Shown here in pieces: positions 43,750 through 53,182 of a stretch of DNA of 64,000 nucleotides. Origin of the DNA: Myxococcales bacterium (GTDB taxonomy: Bacteria > Myxococcota > UBA796 > SXON01). Each line of letters starts with the position of its first letter. The stretch's first letter is position 1. Location: assembly GCA_009692585.1 (NCBI GenBank), contig SHYX01000011.1, positions 1 through 64,000 on the forward strand, read 5' to 3'. The notes under the pieces were generated by a model, which worked only from the letters and a program-made list of their open reading frames with translations, was not told the origin of the DNA and did no database searches. A program made the translations under genes and the position numbers.

Positions 43750-44385
43750 TTAGCGGCAGACACCCAACTCCGCCAGCAGGGTGCGAAGCTGCGCCACCTC
43801 GCCGACCCGCCAGTCGGCGCCTTCGGGACGGCCGATGCCCCAATCGACCCCGATGACGGGCACCCCGGCGGCGCGCGCGGCTCGCACATCGTTGGGGCCA
43901 TCCCCGATCATCACCGTCGTCGTAACGCGGAGACGACGCATCGCCTCCGTGAGCCCCGCTGCGTCTGGCTTTCGGACGGGAAGGGTGTCGCCTCCGATCA
44001 CGCAGTGGAACGCATCGAGCACCCCGAGCTCGGCCAAGAGCGCGCTGGCGATCCCCGCCGCCTTGTTGGTGACGACCGCCTGAGGGACGGTGATCTGACC
44101 GAGAACCTCTTCAATACCGGGGTACAGCGCCGCGACCCGCCGGGGCCGCGCGCGGTAGATGGCGAAAAAGCGCGCGACGTGCCCAGGCCCAGGCTCGCCC
44201 CCGGCCGCGGCCACCGCCCGATCGATCAAGAGACGCGCACCGTCACCCACGAACTCGCGCACGCGCACTTCGCCGAGCGCGGGCAAACCGGACTCGACCA
44301 GCACCTCGTCGACCGTCATCGCGATATCGGCGGCTGTGTCCGCGAGGGTGCCGTCGAGGTCCCAGAGGACCGAAGCCAACTTCAT
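43750..44385 (-). CDS. gph: Phosphoglycolate phosphatase-like HAD hydrolase
   Basis: 211 residues. HAD motif I D9-L-D11-G-T in VLWDLDGTLADTAADIA, motif II VVTNK, Lys in GGDTLPVRKPDAAGL and motif IV MIGDGPNDVRAA. The helical cap between motifs I and II is of the Gph type (VREFVGDGARLLIDRAV). Likely removes 2-phosphoglycolate made in DNA repair, but other small phosphate esters are possible. The ATG overlaps the DUF1460 gene stop (ATGA). Last gene of a four-gene run led by an ECF sigma factor. Confidence 0.88.
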   Translation of the reverse strand: MKLASVLWDLDGTLADTAADIAMTVDEVLVESGLPALGEVRVREFVGDGARLLIDRAVAAAGGEPGPGHVARFFAIYRARPRRVAALYPGIEEVLGQITVPQAVVTNKAAGIASALLAELGVLDAFHCVIGGDTLPVRKPDAAGLTEAMRRLRVTTTVMIGDGPNDVRAARAAGVPVIGVDWGIGRPEGADWRVGEVAQLRTLLAELGVCR

Positions 44386-45317
44386 TCGGGATCCGCGCCG
44401 TGGTTGTGCGGGATCAGGGGCTGAGGGACGAACGTGGGAAGCTGCCCCTCGGCGTCGGTGTACGGAGCCGCGTGGATCAGAGACGCGAGCGTCGCGGCGC
44501 GGGTCGGACCCTGCTCGCGCGGCATCAGGACGACGATGCCCAGGGCGGGCCAGTTCACGTAGTCGCGCAAGTGGGTCATGTACCACGACAGCCGATCGTC
44601 CCGAACGAGGCGTTTTCCCATCCTGGTCGCGTGTCGCATCACGGGCTCGGACCGACCGGGGACCACCAGGGACACGTGCGTGGCGACGATCGGCGACCAG
44701 GGTCGTTCGACACGCACGGTCACGACGAGCGCACCGGGCGGGATCCGGGCGGCGGCGTCCGCCGCCTGCGCGAGGTCGAGGTATCGCAGTGACCAGGTCC
44801 CGAGGGGAAGCTCGGGGTCGGCGAGAAAGAACCGGCGACGGGAACGCCACCCCTGCCACACCGCTGGCGTCACCGTCTTGGTCAGGGTGCGCGCCGGGCC
44901 GAGCCGATCGGTCACGTCCTCGAGCAGGCCCGCCGCGATCGCACGCGGAATCCACTGCGCCTCCATGAAGTGGTTGCGGTGCGCGTAGTCCGCCGAACCA
45001 CCGTATCGGAGCGCGTCGCGGATCACCGGGGCACCGACCGGGTCTCCCGCCAGGACCATGCCCAGGCCCTCCTCCACGAGGCTCATGCAGTCAAAGACGT
45101 CGTATCGGGCTGGCACATCCGGATCCGCGCCCTCCCCCTCCCCCACCGGATCCACGATGTAGGGCCGGCCAAGGAAGAACCGGGTCGCGACATCCAACCG
45201 CTCCCCGACGGGCCGGTCCGCCGCGGCGCGGATCGCCGAAACGACCGCAGACGGCACGGTCCATTCCACCGCCCGTGGGGGCTCCTGAGCGAGTACAGTC
45301 GCGATGAACAGCCACAC
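44382..45317 (-). CDS. DUF1460 (NlpC/P60-like amidase) exported protein
   Basis: 311 residues from a GTG giving MWLFIATVLAQEPP, a very short signal peptide. DUF1460 landmarks: YDVFDCMSLVEEGLGMVLAG with the likely nucleophile Cys, YAHRNHFMEAQWIPRAI, and ATHVSLVVPG with the likely catalytic His, followed by VMRHATRMGKRLV. Family members are predicted cell-wall amidases/endopeptidases. It starts 14 bases after the DUF4388 gene and is coupled to gph. Target bond unknown. Confidence 0.85.
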   Translation of the reverse strand: MWLFIATVLAQEPPRAVEWTVPSAVVSAIRAAADRPVGERLDVATRFFLGRPYIVDPVGEGEGADPDVPARYDVFDCMSLVEEGLGMVLAGDPVGAPVIRDALRYGGSADYAHRNHFMEAQWIPRAIAAGLLEDVTDRLGPARTLTKTVTPAVWQGWRSRRRFFLADPELPLGTWSLRYLDLAQAADAAARIPPGALVVTVRVERPWSPIVATHVSLVVPGRSEPVMRHATRMGKRLVRDDRLSWYMTHLRDYVNWPALGIVVLMPREQGPTRAATLASLIHAAPYTDAEGQLPTFVPQPLIPHNHGADPE

Positions 45318-45331
45318 GCGCGTTGCCGTCG

Positions 45332-46960
45332 CTACATCGCGAGGCGCTGCTGGTATCCGGCGACGATCACCAACAGCGCCTCGATGGCCGTGTCATCAAG
45401 CTCCTCGCTGGCCAGCCAGAGCCCGCGCTCGACGAGATCGACCAAGCCCCGATTGAGGAGCCGGCGATGCTCGCTGGCGGGGCGCTTCCGGAGGTTCTTC
45501 AACACCGCGTCCACCGGGAGGCGCCCGCTGGCGTCGACCTCGACGCCCTTGAAGAGCGAGGCGAACGCCCCCGGCGTACCCTCCACCAGGAGCTGAGCGG
45601 CGGGTTGGCCCGAGCCCGCGCCGCCCACTCGATCCAGCGCCAGCACCAGATTGACCAACAGGTCGTTGGCCACGTCGACCCGACGGCGCGCATCCTCGTC
45701 GGCGAGCTTGGGTCCGGCGAAGTTCAACGACACCGCCGAGGCCAGCTCATGCGGCCGTGCGTGCTCCGCGTCCTCCATCTCGATGGTCACATTGCCGGCG
45801 TCACCCGGCAATTCCTCGACGCGACCCGCGCGGTCCGACACCGACGTGTCCAACTCGACCCGGTCCAGCAGTTCGGTCTGGGTGATGAACTCGCCCCCAA
45901 CCCGCTGGGCGTCGTAGTCCTGGAACGCCGCCATCTCGTCGTCGAACGCTTCCGTGGGCGACTCGGCCGCGTAGTCCGGGAGCGGCCTCGGCGAGGGGAT
46001 GGAGTGTACCACCACCGACTTGCCCGGCAATCCAACCGCGGCAACGGAGGATTTCTTGGCAATTGGGGCGCTGATCGCGTCGATCGCGCTGCCCGCGTCG
46101 GGACCGCTCGGCGCGTCGCGCTGCCGACCGACCTTGGCCACGGCCGCCGACACGGCATCTGCCAGCGCCGCCACCACCGCCTCACGAGACCCCACCGTAC
46201 CTCCTCTCGAGAACTCGGGGCGACCGGCGTCCACCAGCACCTTCGCGGCCGCGTCGGGGCGCACCCGTGGACGGCCGGTCGTGCTGGTGTCGGTGGTGCT
46301 CACCGGGATGACGATGCCGGACTCGAGCATCTCGGTGACCAGGGCCAGCGTCCGACCCTGCTCGAACGGGGAGCGCGACACGAGATCGGCGAGTGGAAGG
46401 CGCGGATTGCAGAGCCCCGTGAGGCGGATGTGTCGCTCATCGCGCGCGGTCCCCACACCGGGAGCGAGGACCAGGAGCGGCGGCTCGCGCAGCCTTGCGG
46501 TGGTGCCGATGAGCTGGTCGAGCGTTTCGATGAGCGGCCGCGACTCGTGCCCAAACTGGATGTTCTCGACGAACACCGCCTCCATCGCCTCGAAACGAGC
46601 CGGACCGGCGCATTGCAGGAACTGGAACAGGTTTTCCCGGAAGCGCTCTGCCATCAAGTGCTGGAGCAGGTCGTCAGGGACGAACTCGAAGAGCTCCTCG
46701 GTGATCGTCATCCCCGACGCCTGCGCGCGCCGCATTGCCAGGAGGCGAGACTCCTCGACCGCGCCGCTGTTCCGCAAGAGCGCCAGGAGGCGCTCCCGGT
46801 CCTGCGACGAGTGGGCCGCCAGGATCCCGCCGTGCATGACGTAGACCGCCAGCACTCCACTCCCCTCCATACGGGCGTGCAGACCCCCTGTCGAGCCCGC
46901 CTCGAGGTGCGCGATCAGCTCCAGCTTGACCGCTGGTGTGGAAGGTTTCGTACTCGCCAC
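45332..46960 (-). CDS. DUF4388 regulatory protein
   Basis: About 542 residues if started at the GTG giving MASTKPSTPAVKLEL; GTG 46990 is an alternative. Residues about 15-150 match the DUF4388/PATAN pattern (LEAGSTGGLHARMEG, VLAVYVMHGGILAAHSSQDR). A second folded part follows to about 230, then a long acidic, low-complexity middle with Thr/Ser (VVVHSIPSPRPLPDYAAESP, FITQTELLDRVELDTSVSDR) and a helical C-terminal domain (GQPAAQLLVEGTPGAFASLF). No receiver or kinase is present. It is 79 bases downstream of an ECF sigma gene and may take part in its control, though the families have no established link. Confidence 0.8.
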   Translation of the reverse strand: MASTKPSTPAVKLELIAHLEAGSTGGLHARMEGSGVLAVYVMHGGILAAHSSQDRERLLALLRNSGAVEESRLLAMRRAQASGMTITEELFEFVPDDLLQHLMAERFRENLFQFLQCAGPARFEAMEAVFVENIQFGHESRPLIETLDQLIGTTARLREPPLLVLAPGVGTARDERHIRLTGLCNPRLPLADLVSRSPFEQGRTLALVTEMLESGIVIPVSTTDTSTTGRPRVRPDAAAKVLVDAGRPEFSRGGTVGSREAVVAALADAVSAAVAKVGRQRDAPSGPDAGSAIDAISAPIAKKSSVAAVGLPGKSVVVHSIPSPRPLPDYAAESPTEAFDDEMAAFQDYDAQRVGGEFITQTELLDRVELDTSVSDRAGRVEELPGDAGNVTIEMEDAEHARPHELASAVSLNFAGPKLADEDARRRVDVANDLLVNLVLALDRVGGAGSGQPAAQLLVEGTPGAFASLFKGVEVDASGRLPVDAVLKNLRKRPASEHRRLLNRGLVDLVERGLWLASEELDDTAIEALLVIVAGYQQRLAM

Positions 46961-47039
46961 CAACGTGGGCCTTGACTCAGTTCGACACACAGTATCGGAG
47001 CGGCAGGCGGCCGGTCAAGCCGCGGGCCGACTCAGGCCG

Positions 47040-47615
47040 TCAGGACGCGGCCAAGAGAGGCGGCGCAGCGCTGCCGACAACGGCTTCCAGTCGGTCCCGG
47101 GCCCGACTGAGGCGGCTCATCACCGTGCCCATCTTGATGTCCAGGCGCGCTGCGATCTCGTTGTAGCTCAGGTCCTCGTAGTACCGGAGCATCAGGATCA
47201 CACGATGATCGTCGCTGAGCTGGGAGACGAACTCCGAAATCTCTTCGCGGCGCTCGTCGGTGAACACCGCCTGCAGCGGGTCCTCGATCGACGGCGCGTC
47301 CGGGCGGTGCCCGGCCAGGAGTGCCCCGCGGCGGCGTCGGTCGCGGACGATGTTGAAGCACAAGTTCCGCGTCACCCGGTACAACCAGGCCTGGGTCTTG
47401 AACTCGGCGTCGAAGAGCCTCGGTTCGCGCAGCGCCTTGATGAAGACCTCCTGCACCACGTCACCGGCCTCCGCAGCGTCCTTCACGATTCCGAAGGCGT
47501 GGAACTCCAATCGGTCGCGAAAGCGGGCGAAAAGCACCTTCCGCGCCTGGGGAAGGTCGGTGCCGGCCAGGGTCTTGACCTCGAATTCGCTGGGCTGGGG
47601 GACAGATGGCTCCAT
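47040..47615 (-). CDS. ECF (RpoE-like) RNA polymerase sigma factor
   Basis: 191 residues. Region 2 is about residues 25-90 (FRDRLEFHAFGIVKDAAEAG, DVVQEVFIKAL, AWLYRVTRNLCFNIVRDRRR) and region 4 about 128-180 (HRVILMLRYYEDLSYNEIAA, LDIKMGTVMSRLSRARDRL). AGGAG six bases before the ATG decides the start; a longer frame upstream is not sigma-like. No anti-sigma factor follows; the next gene is a DUF4388 protein, so control may be unusual. It diverges from khpA across 140 bases. Confidence 0.93.
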   Translation of the reverse strand: MEPSVPQPSEFEVKTLAGTDLPQARKVLFARFRDRLEFHAFGIVKDAAEAGDVVQEVFIKALREPRLFDAEFKTQAWLYRVTRNLCFNIVRDRRRRGALLAGHRPDAPSIEDPLQAVFTDERREEISEFVSQLSDDHRVILMLRYYEDLSYNEIAARLDIKMGTVMSRLSRARDRLEAVVGSAAPPLLAAS

Positions 47616-47755
47616 TTGCGTCTCCTGCCGCCGCGGGGTTCGCGGCCTGCAACGGATGTACGCACTCAGACACCGGCGCCATTCGGCGGTTGACGATCCT
47701 TGACGGAACGCGATGGGAGTCGCATTGTTGGTACGAGCAGGCACGCGGAGCAGCA

Positions 47756-48022
47756 GTGGACAAGCAGCGCACCGAGGTAGACGTCGACATCCGGACCTTG
47801 ATCGAGTCGATCGTCAAGGCGCTAGTCGATCACCCCGATCAGGTGCTGGTCACGCAGATCGAAGGCACCCACAGCGTCGTCTTGGAGCTGGCGGTAGCCC
47901 CCGAGGACGTGGGCAAGGTCATCGGAAAGAAGGGCATTCATGCCGACGCGATCCGACGCCTGGTCCACGCCATCGGCGGCAAGACAAAGAAGCGCTATGT
48001 CCTGGAGATTCTCGAAAGTTAG
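47756..48022 (+). CDS. khpA: KH-domain RNA-binding protein KhpA
   Basis: 88 residues, GTG start with GGAG five bases before it. A single KH domain with the GxxG loop in DVGKVIGKKGIHADAIRRLV and a short N-terminal DIRTLIESIVKALVDHP, exactly the KhpA (UPF0109) layout. In Gram-positives KhpA pairs with KhpB and binds many RNAs; in others it often neighbours rpsP/rimM, which is not the case here. The 140-base gap before it holds two ttgacg boxes (47690, 47700) with only poor -10 candidates. Confidence 0.92.
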   Translation: MDKQRTEVDVDIRTLIESIVKALVDHPDQVLVTQIEGTHSVVLELAVAPEDVGKVIGKKGIHADAIRRLVHAIGGKTKKRYVLEILES

Positions 48023-48050
48023 CCCGCCGCCACCAGGACGCGGCGCGCGG

Positions 48051-48071
48051 GGGGCGCGGAACCCGCGCCCC
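48051..48071. terminator. Hairpin between convergent khpA and hutU
   Basis: A perfect 9-base stem, ggggcgcgg / ccgcgcccc, with an AAC loop sits in the 78 bases between the converging genes. gaaaacggg follows on the plus strand. There is no T-run in either direction, so it could end both transcripts only with help or weakly. Confidence 0.5.
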
Positions 48072-48100
48072 GAAAACGGGAGCGGGCCAGGCGCCCCGCC

Positions 48101-49744
48101 TCAGGGAATTTTCACGCCTCGCTCGGCGGCGACCGCGCGCGCGCGATCGTACCCCGCATCGACGTGTCGCCAGACGCCCATCGCCGGATCGCCGGTGAGG
48201 ACGCGCTCCAACCGCGCCGCGGCTGCATCCGTGCCGTCGGCAACGATCACCTGCCCCGCGTGCAGTGAATAGCCCATTCCGACGCCCCCACCGTGGTGGA
48301 AGCTGACCCAGGACGCGCCGTTGACCGCGTTGAGCAGGGCATTGAGGACGGGCCAGTCGGCGACGGCGTCCGACCCGTCGAGCATGCCCTCGGTCTCTCG
48401 GTTGGGGGAGGCGACGCTGCCGCAGTCGAGGTGATCGCGACCGATGACGATGGGCGCCTTCACGACCCCGCTCCGCACGAGTTCGTTGAAGGCGAGGCCC
48501 GCCCGCGCCCGCTCGCCGTACCCGAGCCAGCAGATGCGCGCCGGCAGCCCCTGGAAACGAATCCTCGCCTGCGCCATCTCGATCCAGCGCCGCAACCCGA
48601 CATCGTCGGGGAACAGCCGCAAGATGGCGTCGTCGGTGTGGCGGATGTCCTCCGGATCGCCGGACAGCGCCACCCACCGGAACGGCCCCTTCCCCTCGCA
48701 GAACAGCGGCCGAATGTAGGCGGGGACGAAGCCGGGGAACGAGAACGCGCGCCGCTCATCCAGTCCCCCCGCCACTGCGCCCGCCCGCAGGTTGTTTCCG
48801 TAGTCGAAGACGTGCGCGCCGAGCTCTCCCAGGCGCACCATCGCCTCGACCTGGACGGCCATCGTGGCGTAGCTGCGGCGCGCGTACTCGCCGGGATCCG
48901 CGGCTCTGAGCACGGCGGCAGCTGCCAGATCGAGGCCCACGGGATGGTACGCGAGCGGGTCGTGGGCGCTGGTCTGGTCGGTCACGAGGTCAGGGATCAC
49001 CCCGCGCCGGACAAGGTCCGCATACACGTCGGCGGCATTGCCCACCACCCCGACGGAGCGCGCCACACCCCCAGCGCAGAAGCCACGAATCCGTGCCAGG
49101 GCGGCGTCGAGGCTGGGCGCGGTTTCATCGAGATAGCCGGAGTCCAGGCGCTTCCGGATCCGCATCGCGTCGACGTCGACGCCAAGGTAGGAAAACCCGG
49201 CAAAGACCGCCGCAAGTGGCTGCGCGCCGCCCATGCCGCCCAGCCCGCCGCTGAGCACCCACCGACCGCGGGCGTCGCCGCCGAAATGTTGGCGTGCCGC
49301 CTCGGCGAAGGTCTCGTAGGTCCCCTGCACGATGCCCTGGGCGCCGATGTAGATCCAACTGCCGGCCGTCATCTGGCCATACATCATCAAGCCCTTGCGC
49401 TCGAGCTCGCGGAAGTGCTCCCAGGTCGCCCACTTCCCGACGAGATTGCTGTTCGCGAGCAGCACGCGCGGCGCGTCCGTGTGCGTTTTCGCGATGCCGA
49501 CGGGCTTTCCCGACTGCACCAGCAGCGTCTCATCGTCCCCCAGCTCTCGGAGCGCGCGCACGATCCGATCGAAACTGTCCCAGTCCCGCGCGGCCTTGCC
49601 GTTGCCCCCGTACACGACGAGGTCTTCGGGGCACTCGGCGACCTCGGGATCGAGGTTGTTGAGCAACATCCGCAGCGCGGCCTCCTGCACCCAGCCGCGA
49701 CACGAGCGCGCGGAACCGCGAGGAGCTCGGATCGGACCTCGCAT
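48101..49744 (-). CDS. hutU: Urocanate hydratase
   Basis: 547 residues, normal length. NAD-binding [20 protein letters not shown], active-site Cys in [16 protein letters not shown], and the C-terminal [20 protein letters not shown] are all present. It hydrates urocanate in histidine degradation. hutH, hutI and hutG are not in the window, and the neighbours (rpoZ, a small protein) are unrelated. It starts 11 bases after the 78-residue protein gene, so it is likely on the rpoZ transcript. Confidence 0.96.
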   Translation of the reverse strand: MRGPIRAPRGSARSCRGWVQEAALRMLLNNLDPEVAECPEDLVVYGGNGKAARDWDSFDRIVRALRELGDDETLLVQSGKPVGIAKTHTDAPRVLLANSNLVGKWATWEHFRELERKGLMMYGQMTAGSWIYIGAQGIVQGTYETFAEAARQHFGGDARGRWVLSGGLGGMGGAQPLAAVFAGFSYLGVDVDAMRIRKRLDSGYLDETAPSLDAALARIRGFCAGGVARSVGVVGNAADVYADLVRRGVIPDLVTDQTSAHDPLAYHPVGLDLAAAAVLRAADPGEYARRSYATMAVQVEAMVRLGELGAHVFDYGNNLRAGAVAGGLDERRAFSFPGFVPAYIRPLFCEGKGPFRWVALSGDPEDIRHTDDAILRLFPDDVGLRRWIEMAQARIRFQGLPARICWLGYGERARAGLAFNELVRSGVVKAPIVIGRDHLDCGSVASPNRETEGMLDGSDAVADWPVLNALLNAVNGASWVSFHHGGGVGMGYSLHAGQVIVADGTDAAAARLERVLTGDPAMGVWRHVDAGYDRARAVAAERGVKIP

Positions 49745-49755
49745 CGGCCTGGGAA

Positions 49756-49992
49756 CTAGCCTTCTTCGTCGTCGCTGCCGACCGTGGCCAGCGGGCGGCC
49801 GCGGACGACGAAGCGGAGCTCGGACTCGACCTGCTCGCTCGCCTCGTCAGGCAGCGCCGCGAGATGAGCCTGGAAGGCCGCCTCAGTCGTGCGACCCTCG
49901 GCGATGTGGCGTTCGACCACGCGGGAGTCGAAGATCGACTCCACCGTGTACGGGGTCGGGAGGATGAGGGCGGCGGGGGCGGACTTGGCCAT
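49756..49992 (-). CDS. 78-residue protein of unknown function downstream of rpoZ
   Basis: AGGAG lies five bases before the ATG and overlaps the rpoZ stop, so the ORF is probably translated. The sequence is soluble: [20 protein letters not shown], then a charged helical part ([20 protein letters not shown]) and an acidic end (GSDDEEG). I recognise no family. Position between rpoZ and hutU gives no clear hint. Confidence 0.7.
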   Translation of the reverse strand: MAKSAPAALILPTPYTVESIFDSRVVERHIAEGRTTEAAFQAHLAALPDEASEQVESELRFVVRGRPLATVGSDDEEG

Positions 49993-50000
49993 GGGAGCTC

Positions 50001-50309
50001 CTACGCTTCGGGCGGAAGGTCGTCAGCGGCGGGGGGCAGCAGGTCGTCGACGCTGGGGGGCAACTTGCCCGCGATGTCGGCATTCTGCTTTTTGAGGTTT
50101 TCGTTCTCGTCGAATCCGGTCATGTCGGGGCGGACGTGGCCGGCCGCGATTTCGCGCAGCGCAGTAACGATTTCCTTGTTCTTGACCTCCTCGTCCAGGA
50201 GGGAGCGGCCCCCCTTCATGAGCTGCTTGGTGCGCTCGGTCGCGGTCAGGCAGAGGGTGAAGCGATTGTCCACCTGCTCAAGGCAGTCTTCGACGGTGAT
50301 GCGGGCCAA
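50001..50309 (-). CDS. rpoZ: RNA polymerase omega subunit, TTG start
   Basis: 102 residues. MARITVEDCLEQVDNRFTLC and ATERTKQLMKG, then NKEIVTALREIAAGHV, are diagnostic for omega. No ATG or GTG lies at the conserved start; a TTG four bases after GGAGG is the only fit. The C-terminus is extended by a Pro/Asp-rich tail (SVDDLLPPAADDLPPEA). Omega helps assemble beta-prime into RNA polymerase. gmk and spoT, frequent neighbours elsewhere, are absent here. Confidence 0.95.
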   Translation of the reverse strand: MARITVEDCLEQVDNRFTLCLTATERTKQLMKGGRSLLDEEVKNKEIVTALREIAAGHVRPDMTGFDENENLKKQNADIAGKLPPSVDDLLPPAADDLPPEA

Positions 50310-50313
50310 GATG

Positions 50314-50318
50314 CCTCC
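50314..50318 (-). promoter_or_regulatory. Shine-Dalgarno that fixes the rpoZ TTG start
   Basis: GGAGG on the minus strand, four bases before TTG. Without it the omega start would be ambiguous, because the frame remains open for 28 more codons upstream. Confidence 0.8.
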
Positions 50319-50376
50319 GGAGGCGTAGACCCCGGCGGCTATCCCCCACACCGCATCAACGCAAGGGCAGAACGCG

Positions 50377-50964
50377 TCAGGCCGTCCCACCAAAGCGCGC
50401 GGGGACCACCCCGAGCTGCCGAAGCTTGTCGGCCACCCGCGGGGAGCCCGTCGCGAGCCACTCCTCGTAGAGCCGGAGAGTGTCGGTGGCGTTCTGTTCC
50501 CGCGCTTCGTCGCGGACCTCGGCGATCACCTGGGTGCAATCCTCGAAGCGTGCTGACATCTCGCCAAATACCTCGCCAAGGCCACCCTCCGGGTCTCGGA
50601 GCATCCGCGCCGCGGTCCCATAGGCGCCACGACCCATATCCGCGTAGTACTGTGTGGATATCCGTCGCATGCGGAGATGCTCACGGAAGAACCCGAGTTG
50701 AACCAACGCGTGATCCCCGAGGCGGCGCCAGCACGTCAACGCCTCCGCGAACTCGGCGTGGGTTGCCCGCACCCGCAGCTCCACCAGCGTGGCGGGCTCC
50801 TCCTCGTCACGGTGCCCCAGCGCCGCAAGCAGATTCGACAGGTAGAAGACGGTGTCCTGGCTCACCGGAGCGCCGCGCGCGCGCGCCGCATCGTCCACTC
50901 GCTCCCGGAAGAAATCGAAGAGATTGTCGGCGGGAACGACGGAAAGTTTTACGTTCAAGGCCAT
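50377..50964 (-). CDS. Conserved-looking soluble protein of unknown function, divergent from groES
   Basis: 195 residues, mostly alpha-helical, AGGAG seven bases before the ATG. Recognisable segments are PVSQDTVFYLSNLLAALG, CWRRLGDHALVQLGFFREHL and STQYYADMGRGAYGTAARML. My recollection is that similar proteins (FYLxNLL ... LGDxxLxxxGFF ... YYxxMGxxAYG) occur widely in Myxococcota without a known function; I cannot verify that here. No signal peptide, membrane segment or enzyme motif. It shares a 97-base divergent promoter region with groES, 67 bases upstream of rpoZ. Confidence 0.72.
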   Translation of the reverse strand: MALNVKLSVVPADNLFDFFRERVDDAARARGAPVSQDTVFYLSNLLAALGHRDEEEPATLVELRVRATHAEFAEALTCWRRLGDHALVQLGFFREHLRMRRISTQYYADMGRGAYGTAARMLRDPEGGLGEVFGEMSARFEDCTQVIAEVRDEAREQNATDTLRLYEEWLATGSPRVADKLRQLGVVPARFGGTA

Positions 50965-51003
50965 GAAAGTACTCCTGCCTCACAAAGTCCCGAAGGTGGC
51001 TTG

Positions 51004-51019
51004 ACGGCCGAACGGCCGT
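51004..51019. promoter_or_regulatory. Palindrome in the groES upstream region
   Basis: acggccg-AA-cggccgt is a perfect 7-base dyad, 42 bases before the groES ATG, overlapping a ttgacg (51001-51006) that could be a -35 box. No CIRCE element (TTAGCACTC-N9-GAGTGCTAA) is visible between the divergent genes. It may be an operator for a non-HrcA regulator or a sigma-32-type control region; chance is possible given the GC content. Confidence 0.4.
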
Positions 51020-51061
51020 GACTACTCATCGGCCGCCAACAGATTCACCGGAGCTGAAGTT

Positions 51062-53015
<1,954 letters not shown>

Positions 53016-53061
53016 GTAGGCGGAGCAGCGAGGGGCGGCCCTCCCCCTTCACGCCGACAGG

Positions 53062-53085
53062 GCCGCTCCATCCGGAGCGGCTTTC
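53062..53085 (+). terminator. Rho-independent terminator of groESL
   Basis: Perfect 8-base stem gccgctcc / ggagcggc with loop atcc, followed by tttcgtcg. It lies 46 bases after the groL stop. The remainder of the 167-base gap before the next gene contains no other ORF I trust. Confidence 0.85.
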
Positions 53086-53182
53086 GTCGTCTGGGGTGGC
53101 AGCGCCGAGCGCGGCTCCGCGTTCCCGTCTTGACAACCCCGCCTGCCGCCGTACCCTGTCGCACCCCCGTAGCGGAGTCCTC

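Noticed and set aside
47690..47727. Sigma-70 promoter for khpA (ttgacg boxes)
   Set aside because: Two -35-like boxes but the best -10 matches only about half of the consensus; not strong enough to annotate.
50965..51061. CIRCE/HrcA operator before groES
   Set aside because: No TTAGCACTC...GAGTGCTAA-like pair even with mismatches; only a different dyad is present.
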